Assembly (NCBI RefSeq): GCF_932526225.1
Contig: NC_064039.1
Span: forward strand, 15,208,139-15,272,138
DNA length: 64,000 bases
Source: Nematostella vectensis
Lineage: Eukaryota > Cnidaria > Anthozoa > Actiniaria > Edwardsiidae
Direction of reading: 5' to 3'
The translations under genes and the position numbers were made by a program. The notes under the pieces were generated by a model. It saw only the letters and a program-made list of their open reading frames with translations, did not search any database and was not told the DNA's origin. How positions within the stretch are numbered: position 1 is the first letter of the stretch; every line of letters begins with the position of its first letter. Below are positions 35,325 through 46,300 of this stretch, piece by piece.

Positions 35325-36375
35325 TTTCTACAGGAACTGTACAGTCAAACTCTTTTTGCACTCATAATTTGGAAAAACTCCAAAATCGAGGAACATGAAG
35401 TGGAGTATAAATATATATTTTGGTACTTTGAGAGAAAAAAATAGTTTAGAATTTTGACCATTTATAGTAAATCTTGCCTGTATTTATAATGTTAAATGTT
35501 TGCTTAGATCATATTGGGCCCAGAGAGAAATTTAGAAAAAAATATTGTTCTTTTTTCAAATTTGTTGAATTTGCATACAGAGAACCTTGATTTAACGAAG
35601 TGCCAAAGGACTGGTCAAGAAGTTATTTCGGACTAATTTGTAATAATTTATTTTCAGTGGTGTTACATTGTAAAAAAACAGGATTTATGGATCTGATACA
35701 GTACCATAAAACAAACATCATTCTTTAAAATTCCAACACAAAGCTATCGTCTCAGTATAGATCTGTACGAAACTAGAGAACCTGAACATACAAACAAAAC
35801 TAGTTTAAACTACAAGATGCTAAATAGATAACATCCAATTCAGTTCTTTTTATTATTTATGTCATCATTTAAGAAGTGAAACTGGCAACAAACAGCTATT
35901 TATTCTTTTCCCACAAAAAGCCTTCAAAGATAAAGAAATTAATATAATGTATACAAGGCAGACAAGATTATGTCGATCTGTAACTAGCGGCTATTGTCAT
36001 TTCATAGGATTGAAGAAAGTTCATCCTTGTTGGTCTGTTTGCTAATTATCTTTCATCAAATATTGACATTTTTGGCCAGGCTGAAGGAAATAGTTCATTA
36101 TACCATATACGGAGGAGTTCGTTTTATCGAGGTTCCAATGTAATTAAATAAATGTTGTAGTCACTGCCAGTAAATATGATGATGTCTTTTGTCAAAGAAA
36201 TAAAAATAATAAATCTAGGCGAAACATCCCCCTCTACAAGGCTTCTGTGGTAGCCAAACCTAGTTTGTATATGAGTTCCAACACTTTTCTAGCGTTGAAT
36301 TATCTTAGTCATAAAAAAAGAAAACTCAAAAATAAAATTTAATCGTTTCTAAATTCGTCTATTTTCTGGAGCAGG
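35325..36375 (+). other. CDC23 3' UTR and intergenic sequence
   Basis: AT-rich, no coding signal. AATAAA at 36147-36152 is a plausible polyadenylation signal; further A-rich variants follow near 36200. No other gene seen. Confidence 0.4.
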
Positions 36376-36389
36376 GGTCAAAACGTTTT

Positions 36390-36735
36390 TCACCACTGGT
36401 GACAACCACTGGTGACAACCACTCGTGACAACCACTCGTGACAACCACTCGTGACAACCACTCGTGACAAAACCACTGGTGACAACCACTCGTGACAAAA
36501 CCACTGGTGACAACCACTCGTGACAACCACTGGTGACAACCACTGGTGACAACCACTCGTGACAACCACTGGTGACAACCACTCGTGACAAAACCACTGG
36601 TGACAACCACTCGTGACAAAACCACTGGTGACAACCACTCGTGACAACCACTCGTGACAACCACTCGTGACAAAACCACTGGTGACAACCACTGGTGACA
36701 AAACCACTCGTGACAAACACTCGTGACAAAACCTC
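36390..36735. repeat. 13/15-bp minisatellite, left arm of the palindrome
   Basis: About 25 units of CCACTCGTGACAA or CCACTGGTGACAA, some extended by AA (CAAAA). The mix of TGGTGAC and TCGTGAC variants differs in order from the right arm. Confidence 0.95.
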
Positions 36736-39234
36736 TCGTGTGACGGCTACTATTTGAAGACCGTTCGTGACAATCGCTTATTAAATACAAACGTAAAATT
36801 TAACTCATTACTTTAGCACTATAAAAAATAGCATAATTATTAATTTGCTTCATTGTTTAACAATTATAAGTTTGTTGTCGGCATATATCAGCATCTCAGA
36901 TTTTTCGAAGCAGGAAAGAAATGTCATACCATAAACATGAAAAGTATCTGTGTAATTAAATCCTTAGATCAAATCCTTATACGCAACTTCGTGTTCAATT
37001 CTATATTATGAGAAACATGAAAGTAATAATAAGTTTAATTCAACCTCTCGAAGTATAGACTGGATTACAGGTGAGTCAGAGATACAAGTAAGCACTACAA
37101 CAAAGTACAATTAATTTAACGTTGGAAGGTTTGCAAGCGTGAGTGAACCCTCATAACTACGACCTGGGAAAGTAAATGTTCATTTCATAATATTTCATTC
37201 CTGTTACCTAAGTCACTTGGTAACGAGGTTTGAGACCTCGAGGGGTAATACAAAATTCTTAAAAATAGTAATTTTTTTTTTGTAAACTAAAACTCGCTGC
37301 GGGTTAAAACCCCACGGGTTTCTTTGGTATTCTGTTTAGTATCGCGGTGTTATTTACATACATTTAGGGCGCCTGTCAGGGAATGCGGCGCTTATTCATT
37401 CATACTAAGATATGGTGAGGTGTGAAAATTTATTTATAATGAGGCTGTCAATACATACTACAGTGTATTGCCCCAATTACGGACGGTTTTTGCATTTACC
37501 ACCATAACTTTATAGAACACTTAGAATAGAACACTTGATATTTTTCCAGTAACAAGATTATACGTTAACCTAATAAAATACTTATAATATATTTACATAT
37601 TTTTCAAGCGCCGTGCTCGAAAAGTATGGGTCACTGATTTGCCCTAATCCCGGTCTTCGTAAGATCTCTCATCCACGTTAATTAGATTGAAATCGCACCA
37701 ATTTCCGGGAAGAAATTAACAGAATACCACTCGTGACAATTGGCTTTAATTCGATAGCAATTGATCCGAATCAAACCAAACTCATATAGATGAAGGGTCT
37801 TAGTAAGGTCTCTCATGCACGTTAATTAGATTGAGATCGCACCAATTTCACTGATTTGCCCTAATCCCGGTCTTCGTAAGATCTGTCATCAACGTTAATT
37901 ACATTGAGATCGCTTTATTTTCCTGGAAGAAATTAACAGAATACCACTCGTGACAATTGGCTCTTATTCAATAGCAATTGATCCGAATCGAACCAAACTC
38001 ATACAGATGAAAGGTCTTGGTAAGGTCTCTCATCCACGTTAATTGCATTGAGATCTGTATAAGTTTGGTTTGATTCGGATCCATTGCTATCGAATTAAAG
38101 CCAATTGTCACGAGTGGCATTCTGTTAATTTCTTCCTGGAAATTGGTGCGATCTCAATCTAATTATCGTGGATGAGAGATCTTACCAAGACCTTTCATCT
38201 GTATGAGTTTGGTTCGATTCGGATCAATTGCTATCGAATTAAAGCCGATTGTCACGAGCGGTATTCTGTTAATTTCTTCCTAGAATGGTGCGATCTCAAT
38301 CTAATTAACGTGCATGAGAGACCTTACTAAGAACCTTCATCTGTATGAGTTTGGTTTGATTCGGATCAATTGCTATCGAATTAAAGCCAATTGTCAAGAG
38401 TGGTATTCTGTTAATTTCTTCCAGGAAAATAAAGCGATCTCAATGTAATTAACGTGGATGAAAGATCTTACGAAGACCGGGATTAGGGCAAATCAGTGAA
38501 ATTGGTGCGATCTCAATCTAATTAACGTGCATGAGAGACCTTACTAAGACCCTTCATCTATATGAGTTTGGTTTGATTCGGATCAATTGCTATCGAATTA
38601 AAGCCAATTGTCACGAGTGGTATTCTGTTAATTTCTTCCCGGAAATTGGTGCGATCTCAATCTAATTAACGTGGATGAGAGATCTTACGAAGACCGGGAT
38701 TAGGGCAAATCAGTGACCCATACTTTTCGAGCATGGCGCCCTAAACTTGAAAAATATGTAAATATATTATAAGTATTTTATTAGGTTAACGTCTAATCTT
38801 GTTACTGGAAAAATATCAAAAGTGTTCTATTCTAAGTGTTCTATAAAGTTATGGTGGTAAATGCAAAAACCGTCGGTAATTGGGGCAATACACTGTAGTA
38901 TGTATTGACAGCCTCATTATAAATAAATTTTCACCCCTCACCATATCTTAGTATGAATGAATATGCGCCTCATTCCCTGACAGGCGCCATAAATATATGT
39001 AAATAACACCGCGGTACTAGATAGAATACCAAAGAAACCCGTGGAGTTTTAACCCGCAGCGAGTTTTAGTTTACAAAAAAAAAACATTACTATTTTTAAG
39101 AATTTGTTATTACCCCTCGAGGTCTCAAACCTCGTTACCAAGTGACTTAGGTAACAGGAATGAAATAGTATGAAATGAACATTTACTTTCCCAGGTCTTA
39201 GTTATGAGGGTTCACTCACACTTGCAAACCTTCC

Positions 39235-39442
39235 AACGTTGCACGAGCGAAGAAATATTGCATGCCGGCGAGTCGTTTCCAGAATCAAACTACAGAATCC
39301 TCTTTTTCCTATCATTAAAGGGCGTCGCATTACACATGATTCAGGGTATAACCTCAGGTCTAAATCTACATCGTATCAGAGGCCTACTAATACGAGTCGT
39401 TTCAACGAGTTCGTTACTGTTAAATATGCTAATTACATTTAA
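39235..39442 (+). other. right-arm-only segment of the palindrome
   Basis: Between AACCTTCCAACGTT and AAATTAATTGTACTTTG the right arm carries about 200 bp that the left arm (around 37118) lacks. One frame is open for 67 codons and reads HDSGYNLRSKSTSYQRPTN among others, slightly reminiscent of retroelement ORF C-termini, but I cannot assign it. It is either an insertion here or a deletion in the other arm. Confidence 0.55.
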
Positions 39443-39837
39443 ATTAATTGTACTTTGTTGTAGTGCTTACTTGTATCTCTGACTCACCTGTAATCTAGTC
39501 TATACTTCGAGAGGTTGAATTAAACTTATTATTACTTTCATGTTTCTCATAATATAGAATTGAACACGAAGTTGCGTATAAGGATTTGATCTAAGGATTT
39601 AATTACACAGATACTTTTCATGTTTATGGTATGACATTTCTTTCCTGCTTCGAAAAATCTAAGCTGCTGATAAATGCCGACAACAAACTTATAATTGTTA
39701 AACAATGAAGCAAATTAATAATTACGCTATTTTTTTATAGTGCTAAAGTATTGAGTTAAATTTTACGTTTGTATCTAATAAGCAATTGTCACGAACGGTC
39801 TTCAAATAGTAGCCGTCACAAGAGGGGTTTTGTCACG

Positions 39838-40168
39838 AGTGTTTGTCACGAGTGGTTGTCACGAGTGGTTGTCACCAGTGGTTTTGTCACGAGTGGTTTT
39901 GTCACGAGTGGTTGTCACGAGTGGTTGTCACCAGTGGTTTTGTCACGAGTGGTTGTCACGAGTGGTTGTCACGAGTGGTTGTCACCAGTGGTTTTGTCAC
40001 CAGTGGTTTTGTCACGAGTGGTTGTCACGAGTGGTTGTCACCAGTGGTTTTGTCACGAGTGGTTGTCACGAGTGGTTTTGTCACGAGTGGTTGTTACCAG
40101 TGGTTGTCACGGGTGGTTGTCACCAGTGGTTGTCACCAGTGGTTGTCACCAGTGGTTGTCACCAGTGG
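39838..40168. repeat. 13/15-bp minisatellite, right arm of the palindrome
   Basis: Inverted counterpart of 36390-36735: GTTGTCACGAGTGG and GTTTTGTCACCAGTGG units. Confidence 0.95.
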
Positions 40169-40934
40169 TAAAAAACGTTTTGAGCCTAGTAGATTTTCTG
40201 GGGTTTTTGAGCTTGATTAGGTGGGCTCAAGTTTATAACGCGGTTTGCCTGTGGTATAGTATGCTTTGAGCCTGCAAAAACAGCGGCTTCTCAGGGTAAA
40301 CCCCGGATCATGATCGACTGTTTCCGAGCTGTCTCGGGTTTGGTTAATTATGTTAGATGAGACGTTCCCGCCAGCTGTTTCGGCATATTCTCGGGCTAAC
40401 AGGGTCTTGTATATAGTAAAACAGCAGTATACCTCAATTGTTTACGGAGCATTGTTTTTAAACTGTATTCCTATCAAACTTTCACTTTTGAATGAGTCCA
40501 CGTGTATTACCGGTTTATACATATCAACTGGGTTGCGCTTTTTCAGTTTTACATATTTTTTGTATTTTCATGATTTATTTATATTTTTCTATTTTGAAGG
40601 CTACTATATTTTGCGATCAGAAAGCGCGCGGATTTGAAATTGACCAGGCGTCGCCCTTTCATTGAAGAAATATTGTCGAGTAGTTGTCACAGTTATCCAA
40701 GGACGCCTTGTGTCAGCTAACCTGCCAATCAATGTGATTTTCCATGCTTTTCTTTGATTTCATTGGTTAGCTATTCTCCTAGAACAGGTTAAAAACCGGT
40801 TTTGCTCGTCGAGTTTCCCGCTGTTGTGTTGTAGTGGAACTGATCGTGGCTTCTCGCAGCAGTTTTCGAAAGCCGTATTCGCTTCTTCGATTTTTTGCAT
40901 CGCTTTCCCTAAATCGCTGTTTGCTATTTCGAAA

Positions 40935-41357
40935 ATGCCAAGCAAAAAAGGAGCTAAAGCTGCAGAGGCTCAGCCCGAAAAGAAGGCAGAGGCGCCTGAA
41001 GAAAAGCCTGCAGAGGACTCTAAAGATCAAGCTGTTGAAGAAAGTGAGACAAAGGACGCGAGCAAAGATGGAGAGGGCAATGCTGCGGACAAGCGGGCAC
41101 GAGGCCGTCCTAAAAAAGCTGACGGCGAACCTGCCACCAAAAAGCCCAAGAAAGTGAAGGAGAGTCATGTCCCTAGCCGTGCTAGTAGGCGTGTGGCGAA
41201 CATGAAAACAGGGGAGACATTACCCGAAATCGAAGACAAGGACCCGATGCCCAAACCGAAGAAAACGACGACGAAGAAGAAGGCCGAGCCTAGCGAACCA
41301 GCAGATGATAAACAAGATGAGCCAAATGGCGCTGCTGAAGTTGCTGTCCAGAGTTGA
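40935..41357 (+). CDS. small intronless AT-hook (HMGA-like) chromatin protein (140 aa)
   Basis: The ATG at 40935 (GAAAATGCCAAGC) opens a 140-codon frame that is very rich in Lys, Glu, Ala and Pro. A canonical AT-hook core is present (RARGRPKKADG, about residues 55-65), followed by a basic KKPKKVKE stretch, a second basic patch (SRASRRVANM) and a KKTTTKKKAE tail. This composition fits HMGA/HMGN-type, intrinsically disordered, nuclear minor-groove DNA-binding proteins. It could equally be another lineage-specific AT-hook protein. The frame is open 37 codons upstream to 40824, but that part is not Lys/Glu-rich and looks like 5' UTR. A polyadenylation signal AATAAA lies at 41414-41419. A reversed CCAAT box (ATTGG) near 40762 may be part of the promoter. 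Confidence 0.85.
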   Translation: MPSKKGAKAAEAQPEKKAEAPEEKPAEDSKDQAVEESETKDASKDGEGNAADKRARGRPKKADGEPATKKPKKVKESHVPSRASRRVANMKTGETLPEIEDKDPMPKPKKTTTKKKAEPSEPADDKQDEPNGAAEVAVQS

Positions 41358-41413
41358 TCTGCTCGTCGACAACCTTTACACTGCGGACACCCAAACTTTT
41401 CCGTCCAAAAGAC

Positions 41414-41419
41414 AATAAA
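41414..41419 (+). terminator. polyadenylation signal AATAAA of the AT-hook gene
   Basis: A canonical hexamer 57 bp after the stop codon. Confidence 0.6.
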
Positions 41420-43308
41420 CATAAAATCTACAGAACTTTAGCTTGGCGACTTGTGGTGTTCGCTTGAAGTGTTCGTCGAAGGACTCTGAAAAAGTGTTTG
41501 TGTTTTCAAAAATTTTGTCGCTTTTGTGAACGTGCTTAAACCTTTTTTTGTGTGCTGTACTATTAGCTCTATACTTTTAACCGTTTGTCAGCGATTAGTG
41601 GGTGCCTTGTTGTGTATATTTAGCGTATTTCGATTTTTCTCATCGCACTCGTCCGAAGGAAAACGCATGTGGTCGGCCATGATGGCTTTGTAAGATCGTG
41701 TATGAAATACAAGATCCCTTCTCTTGTTCTGTGACCGCAGATCGTTCATGTTTCGCTACATAGATTCATCGTGTACACCTTTTTATATTTATGTATAGAA
41801 AAAAAAATGTATTTTTTTAAAACAAAAATACATTTTTTTAAACAATTCTTTTAGTTTATTCAACGCATCTTACCTCTCTTCATTAGAGTTTTTAAGTGAA
41901 ATAAAGATTTGGATTAATCCTGTGCTCATGTTTGATCTTCTTGATATTTTAGCTCATTTGATGCACAACCTATTTCTTTACTTCGTCGCTGAAGTTTGAT
42001 AGAGTTCATGATAGTTTTCGTGGATTAAATCTGTTTTTTTCTTGGGACACGAATTGCCAGCACACTGACAATACAGAGATTTTAATTTGATTATGATTTT
42101 ATACAAAAAGTATAGGCCTAGTTTCATATGGACTGCTTTATTCTGTTGTATAACAATCCTTAGTTACATAATCCTAGATTAGTTCTGACGATTTTTTTTT
42201 TGTGCGGGACTGCTATTTGACCGTAAACAGTGCAAAAAAATACATTGTCTGGATACTGTTTTGATTAGAACTGATTTTAATTCTTCTGAACTTCCTATAT
42301 ATTTAGCTGTCACTTTATTAAAAAAATAATGAAAAATATTTCGTGAGTAGCCTAGTCACTGGTAGCCATCCCTTCAAATCTCACATTACTAGAATAGCCT
42401 TACCGACAGTACGAAAATAGGAAATGAAATCCCATCTCATTCGTTTATTTAAATTTCTCCCCAACAAATCACCTGAAATCTTAAGAGGCATCTACCTCTG
42501 CATTAAAATCCATGATTAATTTGGAATACTGTCAAGATTAATGTCTTATGATCTTTTTTTTTTGCTTCTGTTGAGCACCGCCTATGAATAAGCGCCACCC
42601 CATATCAGCACCCCCTAGGTTTTATTCAACTAAAAAAAAATGACTAGTATACATGTAGTCCTGGACAGCTCAAGAAAAAGTCAAATATCCAATGGGTGAA
42701 TGTTTATTGAGAAAAGCTACAAGTTGTTAGGGTAATAGAGAGAAAGGAAAACTGTTGTAGTAATAAAATTGATATTAAAAGAAGAAAACATAAAATTTAT
42801 AAAGTGCAGGGAGCTTAATCGAGACATGAATATGGTATCGGAGTACCCTCTCCCACTAAAGCTATTCCAGAAGCATGTAAAAGCTGTTTTTTTCTCAGTT
42901 ACCCACCTAAAAGTACACGCATCGCATTAGGTCAAGATGAAAAGAAACCCCCTGGCGTGTAATGACCTCACATGCCCAATACCATAGCAACACGTTGGTG
43001 GCATGTAGCCCCCACCCCAAATAACCATGAAGACTTTATGTTTTGCTCTCCACCCCCATAAAAAATCACATTTTAAAATCAAAATACTGCAACACATTTT
43101 TAAACAAACACTGTTTATTCTAAGTGTTCTAATCCACAAGTGCTCCACTCATCAATCTGTATATACTGTACATTTATGCCACCAACAGCTTTCTTGACAA
43201 TATGTTTAATAAATTATTTAGGTAATTACTCTATGTGATATTATAAAAACTATACATAGTTTACTATATACAGTGTAAATTTTGCAAAATTGAAAAAAAT
43301 ATATAGTT
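41420..43308. other. intergenic between convergent AT-hook and FAM184 genes
   Basis: No coding signal. The right part probably includes the FAM184 3' UTR; minus-strand AATAAA signals (TTTATT on plus) are seen near 42704 and 43107. Confidence 0.35.
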
Positions 43309-46300
43309 TCAGTATACAATTGTTCTTCTGTGGTTTGGAGGAGGGTCTTTGGGCGGGGTGGGCGGCAACACTTTACTATTATTGAGCCTTTTTTCATGGA
43401 CAGGCATCTGGGGTATGGGATCCAATCTAGATGAAGACATCAACATTCCACTGGTGCTTTGGCTAGCTTTACTTGTAACCTTGGTCTTGGCATTAAGGGG
43501 GTTGATGACTCCTACATTTGGGGCTCCATTTTTGTTGAACACTCTGTTGAAGTTTGTTTCTCTGTTTAAGAGTTCCAGCTGGAAGTATCGTTTCTCCTCC
43601 TGAAATTCAGAAAACAACATTTTGGTACAAAATATTGCAGCAGGGCATACCACACTGTACCCATAAGTATCAAATATTAATAAATCATCTATAATCGCTG
43701 ACCTTACAGCTACTTAACCCAATAAGCTACTACTACCTCTAAGTGGCTTGTGCTCACAATCATATGTTCTATCTCCATCATACGGCCCTATCAAACAGCC
43801 TCACTTTCTTTCTGTACATATATACCAGTGCTAAAAAAAATTTTGGCCCTTGTTAATAGGTGTGGTGTTATTAAAGGCAATTTACAGCTGGGCCTCATCA
43901 CTGGTTTTCAAGTAGCACCCAAAAGTGTTGGGGAGTGAGAAAGAGGGCAGCATCTGGGGAGGAACCATCAGCCCCTCCCTCACAACACCTACTAGTCAAG
44001 AGGATGAAATGTTTGAAACTTTGCCCTTTAAAATAGCTTTGATGTTATATAGTGTCACATGTGCTTTGGCCAATAATACATAAAGTTTTAAGAAAGGCAT
44101 TAGCCTGGGTCTGTTTGATTCAGGGTTTGTTTATCATAGCTGTTTATCAAGCTTGTTTATTGATTGATTCACTATCATCAAACTCAAAATGATCAGTTAT
44201 ATGGTGATAAGAAGGTTATCCACTTACCAGTAATTTCTTCATCTCCAGCTCTCTCTCTGCTAACATTTGTTTAAGCTCTTGTATAAGATCCAAGTCCTCA
44301 GTCCTCGACTCACGACTCTTGAACCTGATCTCTGCTTCTTCAAGCCTAAGGAAACAAAAATTACATGAGTCCTACTAGAATTTTCATAGTGTGAGTTTTG
44401 ATTTTTAAATTGACTTAGGTATAGGCTACCAAGAATTCAAACCCTTTTTTTATCTGGGAGTAGCGCATACCAGTAGTCTATCATACCACTGTGACTAAAC
44501 AATGGCCTTGCTGTGTGCAGTCAAATGGTTTATGATGCTACAGTGAGTACATGGAAACAAATGATTGCAAGGATTTGGGATTTCCATACAGATTCACATA
44601 TACAAATTCCCAACTTAATTTTAAAGCCTTTGTGATGCTTTTACTTAAATTATTTAAGGAGAATCTTACAATAAATTTTCTGTGTAAAATTGGTTGAAAC
44701 ATGGAATAGGGTTTTCTTTACAGACCTCCTGTGTATTATATGGTATCAAATTTCGACTTTCAATGGTTTAGAAGAGCCCAATTATGCTTGACAGATGAAA
44801 AGGTGAAATTGAAACATCCTTGGTTTTACGAATATACTTTTTAATAGTCTTACATGAGTTGCAATGCTGATATCTTGTCCCGCTGGAGTTCTTTGGCTCG
44901 GTTGAACTGTTCCAGCATGGACTGGGTCTCGCACAAGTGGTCTGCCGTGAGGGAGTCAACTTCTCTCTGGTGGAGTTTGGCAAGTTCTTCCTCGCGTTTT
45001 CTGCACATAGCAAAAGAATTCCTTTAAGTACTATAAAATGAATAAATAATGTTGAAGGATTAGTTGCGTTTTGCAACATTTGTAGACTACAAAATATATT
45101 TTTCTGTATATATTCCTGCTTTGCAGTCTGCAAATATCACACACTGTATTAGTGATTGCCATGATCATGGCAGCTAAGATTGAAGTGATAAAGCCATAGA
45201 TAGACAACACATTTTGCTGTTGCATGGTTGGCCTTACTATCGATCTTCGTAGAGATATGCTGTATGGATGTAATCTAGGAGATTGTGATCATCATTGAAA
45301 AAAAGCATATTTTAAGAAGCTTTCCAAAAAACACAAACCCTCTTATATGAAAAGGCTTATTAAGAAATCCACATTGATTTTTTTAATTGTAGATATAACA
45401 CTTTCAGATAAAAAACGATTTAGCAAGGAATAAAGCATATACAGAAATAAAGAAAAGCTGATAGACTGTGAAACAAGGACGAGAAAGAAACAAATCCACT
45501 CAATGTATGACCTATGACTCATTTCTGAAAATTTTGTTTAAAAAAAAATTACTTGTATAATTTAAACTTGAACTGAACATGAACTTGCCTGAACTGTGCA
45601 TTGCTTTCTCTTCTTATGGACAGTATTTCCTGCCCCTTGCCTTGTAGTTCATGCTGGAGCTTGGCAATATTCTCTGTCACCTCTGCCATCTCAGAATCAA
45701 GCTCCTTGATCTGGGAATCTCTCTCTTGAATGTCTGCCCGCAGGTCATCCAGCTTCAGCTCAAATTCTGCTTCCTTTGATGAAAGCAAAAAGTTGAATTT
45801 TTGTGTGTGATAATGTTCACTGACAGTTAAGTATTTATTGATATTTGCTTCTTAAGCTCTTAGGATTGGGGATTTTAATTAATGAATAATATTTCCTTTC
45901 AGCTTAAGATTTTATTTTAAACGATGGCCTTTTTTTCTCTACAGAATTGACATGGCTGACATGACCGGAAAACATGACATGACGCGTCAAATAAGCCCAT
46001 TTCACATCGAATAAGGCGGAGAATTTCTCTGAGTACTTAGTAACTTATAGCAAACAAAATATCAAGTGCAACTTTTTTTAAATTGATGCAATTTTTTGTA
46101 AAGTGTCATTGAAATTTGAGCTTTTCTTCCCTGAGCTGATGAGTTGATACACAGGGCAATGATGATCAAGGAAAAATTATCGTAAAAAGCCAAAATCTGG
46201 TTATGTGCACTTCAGCCTCACGTTATTTGTGTTTTGAAAATCAGTCTGTAATACAAGGAACCTATTGAACCAACCATTGTATGAAATTGTGTCTTCTCTC

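Larger units (their letters stand above)
36376..40183. mobile_element. 3.8-kb giant palindrome / foldback-like element
   Basis: The two halves are inverted copies. The left end starts TCAAAACGTTTTT, then tandem CCACTGGTGACAA / CCACTCGTGACAA units. The right end is the mirror: GTCACCAGTGGT units, then AAAAACGTTTTGA. Inside, 36841 onward mirrors about 39680-39720; 37020-37240 mirrors 39120-39200 and 39445-39540; 37400-37660 mirrors 38700-38940. The centre (37660-38720) is built of repeated ~190-bp blocks in both orientations (GGTGCGATCTCAATCTAATT, TTGCTATCGAATTAAAG, ATTCTGTTAATTTCTTCC). No transposase or long genuine ORF is present. Long TIRs with subterminal tandem repeats are the hallmark of foldback elements. 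Confidence 0.85.

Noticed and set aside
36349..36790. Overlapping ORFs with TSGCHEWLSRVV-type repeats (also 39769-40269 on the other strand)
   Set aside because: All three frames of the same minisatellite are open because the unit lacks stops; this is repeat translation, not coding.
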